Source: Primula veris
Lineage: Eukaryota; Streptophyta; Magnoliopsida; Ericales; Primulaceae
Reading direction: 5' to 3'
Length of the DNA: 64,000 bases
Assembly (NCBI GenBank): GCA_963682055.1
Contig: OY821750.1
Coordinates: forward strand, 31,380,402-31,444,401
In this document: piece by piece, positions 36,329-49,261 of the stretch
Layout: each line of letters starts with the position of its first letter
Numbering within the stretch: the first letter of the stretch is position 1
Notes under the pieces: generated by a model
What the model saw: the letters and a program-made list of their open reading frames with translations, nothing else
Databases searched by the model: none
Told to the model about the DNA's origin: nothing
Made by a program: the position numbers and the translations under genes

Positions 36329-36715
36329 CCGATTGATCTTTGTTTCAGAAAACTAATATCACATTTAGAAACAAAAGATTGATCCAAAACATAAACAGTT
36401 AATGTATGTTCTGATGTAACATCACAAACATTTTCCTTGATTTCTGTTTTGTTTCTAAATTACTGTGACAAAACATGATTATTTTTTATCTACTACTACT
36501 AACATAACGCCATCGCGTATGTGTGAGACGAATCAGTACTTAACTTAATCAACTTGTATAACTTTCTTAATCCTATATGCATAAATAAACTCAAAGATAT
36601 TGAAAACTTGAACTAGGGGGTGCCCTAATTTCACTTAACGAGTTTTTTTTTTTACCTTTCAGGATTATTTAGCTTAAATCAGGATTGCAAACCAATCCTT
36701 GTATACCTTTAATTC

Positions 36716-37136
36716 GGAAAAAAATGCTAAAATACTACATAACCTAACAGCTTTTAGTGATTTGATAACCAATCTAACACACTTTCTAATTTGGTACTCA
36801 AACTATACATTTCGCTACATTTCGCTACATTTCGCTCTAATTTGTTACCCAACCTAACATTTTTTCTAATTTGGTATCTAAACTATACGTTTCGCTCTAA
36901 TTTGATACCCAACTTATACGTATACGGTCTGTCTTCGATCATCGGTTTTTAACGCATAGGTTGGGTACCAAATTAGAAAAAAATATTAGGTTGGGTACCA
37001 AATTAGAAAAAGTGTTAGGTTGGATATCAAATTAGAGCGAAATGTATAGGTTGGGTACCAATTTAGAAAGTATGTTAGGCTGAGTATCAAATCACTAAAA
37101 ATTAATAAGTTGGATACTATTTTAATAATTTTTCCC
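36716..37136. mobile_element. long-TIR fold-back element, ~420 bp
   Basis: The left half (GGAAAAAAATGCTAAAATAC, TTTTAGTGATTTGATAACCA, CTTTCTAATTTGGTAC) is mirrored by the right half (GGTACCAATTTAGAAAG.., GAGTATCAAATCACTAAAAA.., TTATTTAATAATTTTTCCC-like). The phrases TTGGGTACCAAATTAGAAA and their complements recur at least seven times. The fold centre is near 36935. There is no coding capacity; it may be a Mutator-type or other non-autonomous element. Confidence 0.75.
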
Positions 37137-38260
37137 ATTTATTCATACCTATCATTGACATCTCCCCTCACTCACCAAGTGTAACTCGAACTGTTTAGGT
37201 GAATCTGGACGAAAATTTGTCAATTTTTTTTGCTTGTAAATGCAGCACATAGTTGCAGATGTCATGAAGTTATATGGGAAACATTTCTACCAAACCAAAG
37301 TACCAAGTAGAGAACAATAGTATATCTGGTTTAGAAATCAAAACTAAGGAGTATAATCTGAATTTATGGAGAAAAAATGTTAAGTTAGTATAATCTGCTA
37401 GCAACAAGATGTGATTAGAGACTAATCTTTGTAAGGAATAATTACAGTTTTTTTTTAAACGGATTAAGTAGTTTTTGCCTTTTGGGCATATACTATTATG
37501 AGGTATATACATTGATGACCCCACTTAGTTAAACAAAAGAGTGACTGGTGTAATGTTAAAATTGGATCATAAGTTAATGCAATATTAGGAGTTCAAATCA
37601 TATTAACTTTTTTTTTTCTAAAATTTTCTGTTTTTCACTTTGAAATTACTAAATTTTATGTTTTTCACTTTGAAATTACTAAATTTTCTAAATACTCAGT
37701 GTATTTTCCCAAATAAAATTACATAAAAAATTATTTTATTATCCAATGGTTTGTCTTAACTTCATATTTATTTTCTATTATGTTGAAAATAGAAAAAAAA
37801 AATGTATCAGATCTTGTTTTTTTTTCTATTCAATATATTTTTTTACACCACGGCTCCCGAAGAAAATCATACTGGATCCGCTCCCGAATGTGAAACGCCT
37901 TTTTCTCATTCGCCTTTGTATTAAGTTTGTAAGAAAATATGATCACATATCACATTTTCATTTCTCATATCACATTTTGAATTGAGACATTAAAGTACTA
38001 ACCAAAGCTTGGTAAAAAAAATTGGATAGAAAATAGCGATGAAAATACGCAACATAATACAAAAGCTGATCCATCAATATGCAAGATTGTGTAAGAATAA
38101 AAACTCATAAAAAACTAAAGCCTATTGTATATCCATCATGATACTGCATTTCGAAATTTTAAAGCAAAAGACTGATCCTTAGAATATCATCAATTAACAC
38201 CATTAATTAATACAAAAAGTGCACATTTTATAAAGAAACCACTCTTAAAAACTAAATACT
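37137..38260. other. intergenic
   Basis: AT-rich. A 38-bp direct tandem repeat (TTTTTCACTTTGAAATTACT core) occurs at about 37630-37690. No gene is supported. Confidence 0.5.
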
Positions 38261-39230
38261 TCATTCATGATGCTCCGTTTCAAGCATTTTCGTTAATTGT
38301 GGGGATTCAAGTGCACCCCTTTGTATACTACATAAGCCACCGCCCCGGTGATACAAACACATTGCTCCGACCTCCCCTAAACCCAAAGCCTTCTGGTGCT
38401 GACGTGTCTTCCGACTTCTTTCCTGAAACCGAGCAGCAGCTATTCTCGGCATCGGAATAACCTTCACTGGAGTTTGTCTCTGAACTCTGTCAGACCTATT
38501 GCAAAAGGCCATAGAGTACAACACCACTCGGGCGTTGACCGAGAGCCAAATGGCCATGTCATCATTTTTTGAGTCTGGCTTCTCTCTCGCTTGAATATCA
38601 ACAACTTTGACAGCAGATGAGGAACTAGGTAGCACTTTTCCGGTTAGTTTTGGTCATTACAAACACTAGTATACTTTTTAGTTTAAAGTAGTTTCTTCCA
38701 AAGTGCTACCTAGTTCCTCACCTGCTGCCTAAGTTGTTGATATTCAAGCGAGATATGGCAGGCTCAATAAACAAGGACATGGCGATTTGGCTCTCGATCA
38801 AGGCCCGAGCGGTGTTCCTCTATGGCTTTTTGCAATGAATCCGACAGAGCTCTGAAGAAACTCCAGTCAAGCTGATGCCGAGAATAGCTGCTGCTCGGTT
38901 TTTAGGAAAGAAGTTGGAAGACACGTCAGCTAAGCAGGCTTTGGGTTAGTGGGAGGTTGATTGTTCGGGGAAAAGGGTGAATAGGTTAGAGTTCGAGAGG
39001 TAGTTAATGCATAACATGGCCTCTTCAGCAGTTTCATTGATTAGGAAGTGGGGCAGAGACGGGATTGTTTTGATAATGTTGTTGAAGCCGAACTGTTCCA
39101 GCCAGAGACATAGGGCCATCACCCTTAAGGACTCAATTGGGTCCTGGAAAAGATTAGTGGCGAGGAGAGAGATGAGGTTTCGGTCCATTTTGTAAAGGTT
39201 TTTTATTTCTCCTAAGGTGATGGGCAACAT
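38261..39230 (-). pseudogene. unidentified plant gene remnant carrying an inverted duplication
   Basis: Two minus-strand segments look coding. At 39230-38960 an ATG-started frame reads MDRNLISLLATNLFQDP, ESLRVMALCLWLEQFGF and LPHFLINETAEEAMLCINYL after an acceptor-like TTTTAGCAG; I half-recognise it as a plant family with a DPxESxxVxALxLWLE motif but cannot name it. At 38639-38261 another frame reads VKVVDIQAREKP, DDMAIWLSVNARVVLYSMAF and KVIPMPRIAAARFQERSRK. Between them, on the plus strand, lies a diverged reversed copy of the second segment (38699-38960), with frameshifts. The order implies a gene broken by the inverted copy. No function is proposed. Confidence 0.5.
38345..38960. repeat. 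inverted repeat, ~260-295-bp arms, 59-bp spacer
   Basis: Arm A is 38345-38639 (read on minus) and arm B 38699-38960 (read on plus). Shared perfect blocks include AAAGTGCTACCTAGTTCCTC, AAGTTGTTGATATTCAAGCG, GATGCCGAGAATAGCTGCTG (continuing CTCGGTTT) and GGAAGACACGTCAGC. Small gaps and substitutions separate the blocks. A transcript across it in either direction would fold into a long imperfect hairpin. Confidence 0.9.
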
Positions 39231-39767
39231 GGTGACAGTGCCTTGATGTACCGAAAACCTGCTAAAAGTTGAAAAGACAGAAAATTAGAAGTTTACAGAA
39301 GCATGCAACCCAAAAGCACCAGAAAACAAAGGTAAGTAAGAACAATGAAGTGACTGTCATAATGGGATCAAAAGTAGAAAATTGTTTTAAGAAAAGTTTG
39401 TTTATTTGTTTACATTTTAGGAGCTGGCTAACAGTGTAGTTGCAGTTCACCAAAAAATAGCTTCGAAAACTGATAAAAGCATAAAACCAAAGCACCAGAA
39501 AAGGGGGACTATTGCAAAAAAATATGACAAGAGTAAGAAAGTACAAAATAGCAACTTAGTGAAAGAAAGCAAAATAAAAATTTGTTGAGTTTTTAGCAGC
39601 TAACATCAGGGGAGAAAACTCAAAACAAAAAGGGATTAAAGAATTGAAGGCACAAAATTGAAAAAAGAACAATCAAAATAAGTTTGGTAGGAATGAAATT
39701 CTTTCTCAAATATCTTTCCCAGTATCTAAAATGTGGCCTTAAACATGTAATAACAAAAAGATTCAAG

Positions 39768-40880
39768 TGATAAATTATTTGATTTATGTAGAAAAGATAT
39801 GCCGGATAATCATGAACTAGAATATAGAAAGTGACTATACAAGAAAGAAGAAGACCTGATGGATACTCTCTTAATCTATCTCAATATCCTCGATTATCTT
39901 ACGCTTAACTCAATTGCCTCATGCTAATTTATACCCAAGTTAAGACCATCTATTCAACGAAGCGATTAAATAGTATTGTTTGTATTCGAGTTTGTTGCAA
40001 CGAATTGTCGTTATTAAATAATAGTCAAAAAGTAAGGAACTAACAACGATTAATGTGTTAAATGGGATATATGCAATAACATTTATGGTGTTACCAGGAA
40101 ATATTTTTAGTTTATCTTATTCTTAACACATGTTAACACAAAGAGACGCCCAAAGAATCAACTCAAGTTTTTCAAATAACAAAAACTATTTAGGCCAGCA
40201 GTTGAAATGTTCTAACAAAATATAGAAAGTGATTTTACAAAGAAATGAAGAAGACCTGATGGAGACTCTCTTCTATCTATCCCAATATCCTCGATGCTTC
40301 CTCTAACTCAATTGCATCATACGAATTTATACCCAAGTTAAGATCATCTTTTCAACGCATTGATTAAATAATATTGTTTGTATTCGAGTTTGTTGCAACG
40401 AATTGTTGTTATTGCCTAAAAGTCAAAAAGAAAGAAACTAACAACGCTAAAAGTAATTAATACGTTAAATGGGATATGTGTAATAACATATACAGTGATA
40501 AATTATTTGATATATGAGGAAAAGCTGCCGGATAATCATGAAAATAAAATATAGAAAGTGATTATACAAAGAAAGAAGAAGACCTGATGGAGACTCTTTA
40601 AAACCTATCTCAGTAATCCTCGATGCTTGCTCTAACTCAATTGCCTCAAGCTAATTTCTAAACAAGGTAAGACCATCTTTTCAACGAATCGATTTAATGA
40701 TTCTTGTTTGTATTTAAGACTTTCCTTGCAATGAAGTGTCGTTATTCCATAAAAGTCAAAAAGAAATAAACTACCAACGCTACGAGTAATTAATGTGTTA
40801 GATGCATGCGCTACCAACGCTACAAGTTTTTCAAATAACAGAAACTATTTAGTCCAGCAGTTGAAATGCTCTAACAAAAA
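39768..40880. repeat. three tandem copies of a 330-400-bp unit
   Basis: The block GAAGACCTGATGGAGACTCT begins near 39850, 40250 and 40578. Each copy then has ATCCTCGAT.., CTAACTCAATTGC.TCA, CCCAAGTTAAGACCATC-like, TTTGTATTCGAGTTTGTTGC and AGTCAAAAAG.AA phrases. Copies 1 and 3 share an upstream GATAAATTATTTGAT..GCCGGATAATCATGAA; copy 2 and the 3' edge share TCAAATAACA.AAACTATTTAG. On the minus strand each unit has CCATCAG/GTCTTC, a possible splice donor, upstream of the frame at 39230. Confidence 0.85.
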
Positions 40881-41638
40881 TTTGCCTTCAGTCTAGAACT
40901 TGTACACAGGCTGCTTAATTTACCATAGAGAAATCTATCCAAAATGGAATCTGTTATAAATTTCCCTTTTATAATCCAAAATGAAATGTTATATGTTTGC
41001 AGCTAAAATCATTTTTAACCAGATTGGGTTACTCATTAAATTACATTGCCTTATTTGCAATTAGCTGAACTCATTACCCTGATTACATCTTTTTCAAGTC
41101 AAACTACGTTAGGTCTATTACATTCTTGTCTAGGAGACGGATCCCACAAGGAACTTTTAACCCACTTTTTAATAATTTAAGTTTTTAGAAGATAAATTAT
41201 AGTCATGTCAGGATTATAGTTCTAGTAAAGGTCATATAAAAAAATATGAACTGTTTATTTCACTGGCCACGTACGTAAACTGTGATAGAATTTTATAAAT
41301 AAAGAATGGGGTGCAAATGTCACATAAAAACACTGTCATATACTTAATCTAGATAACTAATAAATCTAAACCTGGTTAAATAATGCTCGGTTTCACCGTA
41401 GGAAAAATGTGCTCGTAATGTTTTTTCCCCTTATAAATATGACCATTTGTTGTCTTTAAGCTAAACTTTTGTCGGAAATCAACCCACAAATCTACTTTAT
41501 ACGACCCGCAATCCTTCGGATACTAACTAAAAGAAATTACCGAACATTTTGTTGGTATAGACTACCAATTTTTTTCCTTTGCCGACGACTTTATCGCCAA
41601 AAAACTGAACGTCTCCTAGCTACTTTTTGGAAACATTT
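40881..41638. other. intergenic, nothing recognised
   Basis: No open frame with family resemblance, no repeat pairing and no RNA-gene signature is seen. Confidence 0.5.
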
Positions 41639-41641
41639 TAA

Positions 41642-41975
41642 GGGGGTGTTTGGAACACGGAAAATGTTACGGAAAAGAAAAGAAAAGAAAAGGAAAAGAA
41701 AGTAAAACAAAGGAAAATTAACTTTAAATCGTTTTTCGGTCATGTGTTTGGAAGGTTGGGAAATCAAGAGAAAAGAAAAGAAAAAAAGGAGAAAGAGAGG
41801 GATTAGTCCCAATTTTCTCATTTGCTTTCATTTTCCTCTCATTCTACACAAAGTTTTCCCTCATTTTCTTTTGTTTTCTTTTTCATTGGGTTCTTATGCA
41901 ACCAAGCACAAGAAAATGTTTTCTCGGAAAATCATTTTCATTTTCCCATGAGTTTTCTGGGTTCCAAACACACCC
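41642..41975. mobile_element. Tourist-like MITE (PIF/Harbinger type), 334 bp
   Basis: Left end GGGGGTGTTTGGAACACGGA and right end read backwards GGGTGTGTTTGGAACCCAGA match the Tourist consensus. The 3-bp TAA lies on both sides (41639-41641 and 41976-41978), the expected target duplication. The interior is GGAAAAGAAAAG-rich, which creates spurious Lys/Phe-rich frames on both strands. Confidence 0.85.
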
Positions 41976-41978
41976 TAA

Positions 41979-44687
41979 GTGTTTCATTAGAATAAAATAC
42001 TAGTTGCCCACGTTCGGTTCTTGTCATTACAGTGTATATGGCTACAAAATCATTTACACCGTCCCACAACAAGATAAACGCAAATGCCCGACAAGATGGG
42101 TGAGGTTGACTCTTTTTTTTCACTATACCTTCTTGCGTCACCTAAATACGATGCTTTCTCAGTTATAATGACGCATTCCTTAACGTCATCTTAGTGAAGA
42201 TTATTACGCGTAGCAATCAATTAAATCAGAGTAAGCTTGATTGAAACATGCCAAATAAAGAAGAATAGGAAGAATAAAAAAACAGTAAAAACCAAGTCCT
42301 ATACGAAAAAATGAATATCAATGAAGGCAAGGAAAAGTGAACAAGCTATAAACCTGGGTAAGTTGCTTTATTTGGCATAATGAACTAGTTCCCCGAGTAA
42401 GCAGAAAGATGCTTGATCACCTAAAGATTGTCAGAGATAATCAGACATTTCTCCATTTTACTCTTTAACTTTTTTTATCTTTTACGAGGGTGTCAGACCA
42501 CAATCTGTCTACCAAAACACACTGTCCAACATGTACGAAAAATTACTTTCGTTCTTTTTCAGTTAAAATTGCATAGTCACGTGCAAACTGGAAGAAAGGA
42601 ACCCGTCGAGAAATTATACAATGCCACCATGATCTGCGCCATGTCCCCATGTGGTGCCGCCACAGATCAGATTATATTTTATATGAAAACTTAGATACAA
42701 ATACAAAATCTGCGGCGTTAGTAGCACCACCTGTCACATGCCGTAACATTCTATATTTCTCTGTCTCCAGAAACAGTGAGTTACTAAGAGGCCAACTATA
42801 TTTGATCTCTCTAATAGAGTTCATCCACCACGGACACTAATTCCAGCAGACTTTTTACACAAATAAATTGTATTTTTGAAAGTAGTATAATGCAGTAACA
42901 GATTTAATTTTCCAAAAGATCATTAGATGGGGAGCGAAAAGAAGTGATCCACGTCTCAACTCCCAGGAATCTCCATACCAGAGGATGTTTGTCTGAAACA
43001 TCCTATATGCAGCACAATATATTGGCATAAAATACGCCTATTTGAACCATCTCAATACCAAACCAATGCCACGCAAAATGTTGCATTATGAAAAAGGTGA
43101 AAATAATAACCAGAGATCACATGGCAAGAAAGAAACAACTCATTGTTAAAACGAAGACTTGATACAACAATCCTATCTGAAATGTTTGCCCCTATCAAGA
43201 AACATTTATCCAGTAAGCCATTCAAGAAAAACACACACGTGATTTTATGAAATTAAAAAGACACTTAAACTGCTCTTGATAATGATATTTGTTTTTAAAC
43301 CATAATGTAGTAAGTAAAGAAGATAACACATCGTGCTGCAATCATTACGACGTTCAGTGCTGCAACAAAGCTGATTAGTTTGCTGATGCTAGTCTTACAT
43401 TTGCGAAAACAGTAAAACCAAAATCAACACTATGAACCATTTTTCAACTTTAGTTCATTATTCCGCCATGAAAAGCAAACTCAAAAAACAAGTACAAAGG
43501 TTTCTACACCAGCAGCACCTATTAGAATTTCAGCTTCGTATTTTCCATGTCTACTCAACTTAAATTTACTTGCACGTTTTCTTTCAATGTGGACTCTACT
43601 TGAAAGTTGAAAATATCATATACTTCTATTTTTCTTGTAATGGGTTCTATGTTATTGAAATCTCTCTTTTCTTATTAGGAAAGTAATTATACCGTTTTCT
43701 TATAACTGAATGACCCAAATCAAAGGGAAAAAATGGTATTGACAAAAGCATTTACAATACAAAGTAAGCAGGCATCCATAGCATTTCACAATATACAAAT
43801 GAAACAGTTTTCGTCTAAAACAAAGTAATTCATGTGTCAAGACACAATACTGTCAGGAACAGTGTAACAGGCTTATTTTACTCTCTTATTATAAATTAGA
43901 ATTTTTTAAAGAAGCAATTAACATCTATCCCGATCATCATGTTTACTTCTTGTAATATATAAGTAAGAAAACTAAATGAGGAAAATGTTGTGCAAATCGA
44001 CAATCTACTATTCAGAAAACATAGGAATTCAGGTTACAGTGTTCTGATTACACTATTTTGTTTCTTCTTTTCATGACATCTTGCATTTTTCCGAAACAAC
44101 AAACCATCATTTCTGACGGCACTATGTGTTTGTTACAATTTCAGTTCCTTCTTTATTCGATTAGGCATGCAATTTGAACTACAATTAAGATGATTCAGAT
44201 CGATCAAGCCTCGGCTGACAATTCACCAGGTACATTTTATATCAACATGATTAATAAAGTTGCTTTTGTTCTCAGACTGATATAACATCAGTTTCACTGA
44301 TATCAACATGATTAATACCATTTTGACAAATAAATCTATCAAGCTGTAAAAGATAAGTCTTTATATGTAACAGCAATAAATAATTTGAGACTAGCATGAG
44401 CTTGACTAAGGCCCTATGTTGGATGTCTTTTAATAGCGGATATTAGTAACATATCTGGCTAATTCTGCGTTTCGGCGATCGCATCGTAAACTCTAATCAT
44501 TACCTTACTACTTTATATTGAGCTGCGTAAATCTTTTCAATAATTTGACTCTACCAAACCCTAAATTTTTCTTGCTTACTTGTTACTTACTTTAAGCTCC
44601 AAAAATTCTACTAATTACTTCTTGCTTATCATATCAGCTTAAAAGCTAAAAACTTCGATATAAAGAATTCACACTCATAATCTCTTA
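41979..44687. other. intergenic, no gene recognised
   Basis: 2.7 kb of AT-rich DNA. Frames at 41938-42141, 42428-42840 and 43052-43234 do not resemble a family and have no supporting exon structure. No paired transposon ends are found. Confidence 0.45.
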
Positions 44688-44899
44688 CTCCCTCCGTTCC
44701 CATTTAATTGTCCATTACGAAATAAATTGTATCAAAATTGTCGAAATGATTTTTTTTTAAAATCTAATCATAAAATTTAACATTTGAACTATATGATCAA
44801 CTTTTGAGAATTTTCATTTCGACAATTTTGATACAAGTCGTTGGCCGGTCAAAATTGCACGTAGTTTTGCAGTGGACAATTAAATATGAACGGAGGGAG
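44688..44899. mobile_element. intact Stowaway-like MITE, 212 bp
   Basis: Inverted ends CTCCCTCCGTTCCCATTTAA and (read backwards) CTCCCTCCGTTCATATTTAA are flanked by TA on both sides (44686-44687 and 44900-44901). The interior has TATCAAAATTGTCGAAATGA and GGTCAAAATTGCACGTAG. It is the best-preserved member of the subfamily seen at 931-1150. Confidence 0.95.
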
Positions 44900-45809
44900 T
44901 ATTCAAATAAACAAACACATACATAAAAACCTTAACAAATAGATACATAAACCCTAATAAATTTCTTGCTTATTTAATTTCTTATTAGGCTCGATAAACC
45001 GTTATAATTAACTTACTGCTTATTTTACCATCACAAAAAGCTTAAAAATATTCTGAAATGAAGAATTTACCAGCTAATACTTATATACGAATATATGTGA
45101 ATAAATAAACAACAACAAAAATCCAGGATTTATAGTATTTAAAAACCCTCACTTGTAATAAGTTTAGAAAATAACAAATATGAGCATACAAGATAAAAAA
45201 TAAATTAAAAAAAATAAAGAGCTAGAGTGAAATATATTACCTTTTAGATAAGATTATTTATATACGAATAAAGGGTGCTTTAATTTTTGTCTTCATTTTT
45301 TAAATAAAAAAAAAGAGAGAGAAAGAGACAGATGGGCTGATGATATATTTGAAATTTAACTTATTACTATATTGTAAAATTTAAATTATTATATTATATT
45401 ATTGAAATTGAATTTTTTAAAATTTAATAGTAAAATGCTAATGTTAAATTCAAATGTTAAAAATTTATGGGTCAAAGTTATACGAAAATTTATATAACGC
45501 TAATAATTTGATACGGAGGGAGTAATTACTTTTGTATTCGTATTCGACCAAGTAGATTTATGTTACAAGTGCATTCGTATGTACGTTGTACAGTTATTTT
45601 TTTGGAAAATTGGAAAAAACACGATTTGAGACGGTTAACTTATAAACTCAAATATGTTCTTTAAAAACCACAAAAATACATGATAGTCCTTTAAAAACCA
45701 AAAAAGACTTAGAGAAAAATGCTTAGTCCAAAAAGTTCTTTATATATACATAAATTGTGCTATATAACTTCATTAATAATGATAAGGGAGGTTTGAAACC
45801 ATATCATAA

Positions 45810-46330
45810 TGGGGACGGAACCAGGACCAAATATGCGGGGTTGTCAAAATTAATAAAAACACATAATATTTTCTAAAATATAAACACGGAAAATCCGGAT
45901 TTTTTTTTACCTTTTTTACCATCCTTTATTCATTTTTTTACCTTGATTTCTTGATTAAAATATATTTGATTTCTATTTTTTTACTTTTCGCTCAATTTTG
46001 ACTTTATTTTCGACCTCCCAAAAAACCCACATCAGTAATGTCACGTGAAGTCATGTGTCGAAAGTTTCAGCGTTTTAAAATTGACTAAAAAATAATTAAA
46101 ATAGAAACAAAAAAGATACAAAAGTTAAATTTAAGAAATTAAGTTATAACAAGTAAAAAGATTAAGATACGAAGGTAAACAAATATTAAAAAAAATCCTG
46201 AAAAAACCAAACATATATTAAATAATCGATATATATGAATAATTAAATATTTATTATACAATTTCAGTATATACTCGAAATTATTGGGTTGTCGTGGCAA
46301 CCCCTGATCACATGGATATACCGCCCCCTC
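45810..46330. mobile_element. worn TIR element, GGGG(A/G)CGG..CC ends
   Basis: The left end GGGGACGGAACCAGGACC..GCGGGGTTG and the right end read backwards GGGGGCGGTATATCC..AGGGGTTGCC share the pattern of a very common plant repeat (GGGGCGGAGCCAGG-type). The interior has no protein. A related unpaired phrase (GGGGCGAAGCGAGAAGG) occurs near 48670. A solitary Stowaway-type right end, ACGGAGGGAGTA, is at about 45514-45525. Confidence 0.45.
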
Positions 46331-49260
46331 CTTATAAGCTTATAATAAGGATAAATGTTAAAACAATAAAGAAAACTTTCAAGAATTAATAATAGTGCTA
46401 AAAGTTCTAGTCTAGCCTAACACATATATCCTTCCTCCAAACATATTTTATAATTAAATATTTAGTTTATAAGGGTAAACATTGGAAGAAATATAAAAAA
46501 AATTGTGTTATTATTTTGTCCCATTAATATGAGTGATTTCCAAAGCAAGACAATAATTTAGGAACAGAGAGAGTAGTAACTTGTAACCGCATGCATGTAA
46601 TCTTAAAAAAAAACTTGTAATCGTATGCGATCTTTCCTTTACGTTTGTGTATCCTATGTATGCTCATCTAAATCATAGTCATCCGTGTTGTGTTTTTTTG
46701 TGCAGTCGCTGGGATGAAATACGAGTGAACCGAGCGATAAATACGAGATAACGAGTGATCTTTGTTGGCTAAATAGTTTGCGCGTTGAACCCTTTTTTTG
46801 TGCATCAATTGGTTGATTTCATAAACGGAAAATAATTCTCTGACAACTATATATATATATAAGTAAATTGACTCAAGGTAAACACAAAATTAATACAGGT
46901 ATGCACTAAAAAAAGGTGTTTAAGATATATATCTATATTCATTTGATTTCTCGTAAAATTTAAATATAGTTGGAGTTCATGCCTGGTTTAGTGTATTAAT
47001 ATATTTTCTTAGTTTACTACATGGTTTACGATGTAACAAATTTATATTTTAGTAAGTGAATTAGTGTATATTTAGTGTATAACTTTGCTAACGAGTAATA
47101 TTAATAATATATAATGAGTTTTATATTAGTATTAACGAGTATATGTATTGAATTGATAAAAACCTATTTAAAATAAAAATTAATGAATTAATCTATTAAT
47201 TAATAGCTCTCTAAATTAATAAATTTCTATGACACCGTTTATATTAATTTATAAAGGTTTTACTGTCTATAGAAAACCGTGGAGTAGAAAATACTCCAAG
47301 TGTGATATATAATCATATAACTAATAATCATATTAAATAAAAACATTAAAGTATCAGACATATAAGCGTAATATATATATGATATAACACAGCTAATTAG
47401 TCAAGTGAAGAGAAAATGTTTATTTATCCCCGAACATCCTATTAATTGGAAAAAAAAAGAGTAAATTTTAACTTTTAGATTTTCTTATTTAGAAAATTTC
47501 CGATTTATACAACCTAAATCTGTTGCTTGCAAATTATATAGAAAATAAGTAATTATATATATGCACACACCTCTCATATTTACTTATACATTCATTGTGA
47601 GACCACAAAGATGTGTTTGTTTGGTTGAAAAGTAAAAATACAAAATATAATTTTGTGATCAAATTAGAAAAGTAACAATACTCATACTTTTATTATAAGT
47701 AACTTTTTACATGGTTGTTTTTACTAAAAGTATGCTTTAGTTTTATTGTTTAAACCATACAATTTTGAAACGTACAAATAAAACAATGTAAAAGCATACT
47801 TTTCTAAGATCTACCAAAAAAGCCGTCATGTTTTATCATGTAGCATATTCATTTAATCCTGTAAAAATGGGGCGATCACTCGCATCAGTTATTTTATATG
47901 ACTTATTTACTTTAAATATGAGGAGATTGTTTTAAAATTGTACACGTATCAGTTTACTTATCAATTAACTTAAATTTACATGAATTCAAATATTTCTCAA
48001 ATATAAGAGATCAAGATGTTCCATTTTAATTAAAATAATAATTTATCTCTCATACTTTTCTCTTATTCTCTCTCATTTATTTGTATTTTTCACATATAAA
48101 TTAATAAAATAACAAAAAGATGAGTTGTATAGTTTTGATAGAGAAATTGATAAAAAAAAAAAGGCTGATAATTTGTATAAATCAAAACGTTTACTTATAA
48201 GTTGTAAAAGTGTACTTTTTACTTTAAATACGAGAAAACTTGAAAGTTATTTAATATGATTGTTCTAGTAAATTAATTTGGCTTGAAAAAAATTGATAGA
48301 AGTATATTAAAATATAGTAATATTTAGTTATAATAATAAATTTGATAGGAAAACTGAAAAATATATAAAGTTAAACTGTTACATTAAAAATATAAAAATG
48401 ATGCTAATTATTTTAAATATGAGAAAAATTGTAAGAAAACTGATACGCATGCATATGTATCGTTTAATGTCTAGAGAAGGAGTATGATTTTTTTTAATAA
48501 CTATTATAAACAAGGCATACACTATATGTGTCCAAAAATTGTAATTCACATTTTATTACCAAAAACCATAAAAGGTTACACTGTACATATACATATTTTT
48601 TACAAATTGTAAGTTGTCTTATTTAAGAATGAATTATACATTTCTTCGATGTTTTCGTACCATGAGTCAGGGGCGAAGCGAGAAGGTACTGGCTAGTAAT
48701 AAAAATATGGAGATATTAAACGGCTAGTTTTAACGAGATATAGTAAAAATGCATGTCAAAAACTAAAAAAGTGCTTCGTATAATTTTAAGTCTGATAGGG
48801 GTTGCCGCCACACACGACATGTACCGTACGTGTATATCACTATTTTAAAAAACTCGCAACGTTGTGCGATATAGTGGTTTTTGAAAGAAAAACACAACGC
48901 TAAAACGCTATTTGGATGGAAAAACGCTAAATTCACGCTATAGGAACGCTATTTACGCTATAGCGGATGCAGTCCAATTTTTTTTTTTTTTATTATTTTA
49001 TTATTTTTTGTCAAAATCTTAATGAAATTATTGGAGGTTAAAGAGAATCAAACCCCAAAACTCTTGCAAACAAAGTAAATACTCTGGCATCTCAAAAGTA
49101 TAATCATTTTGTGATTATTAGTTACAATTTTTTATATATATTTAATTAATTTTTATTAGATATTTTGAATTTAATGTTATATTTATATGTATTTAGGTAA
49201 AAAAAAAAAATACACCACAAAGCGCTATGTAACAACACTACCGATAATATTAACATTGGT
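46331..49260. other. AT-rich intergenic, nothing recognised
   Basis: Almost 3 kb of very AT-rich DNA in which no frame reaches 60 codons. Poly-A/T and short TA runs are frequent. Apart from the single transposon-like phrase at 48670 (with AGGGGTTGCCGCC at 48797), I see no structure. Confidence 0.6.
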
Positions 49261-49261
49261 G

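Noticed and set aside
41591..41951. Lys- and Phe-rich frames on both strands
   Set aside because: They are translations of the GGAAAAGAAAAG-rich interior of a Tourist-like MITE.
42428..42840. Overlapping plus-strand frames as a possible gene
   Set aside because: They are short, in different frames, have no family motifs and no convincing splice sites joining them.
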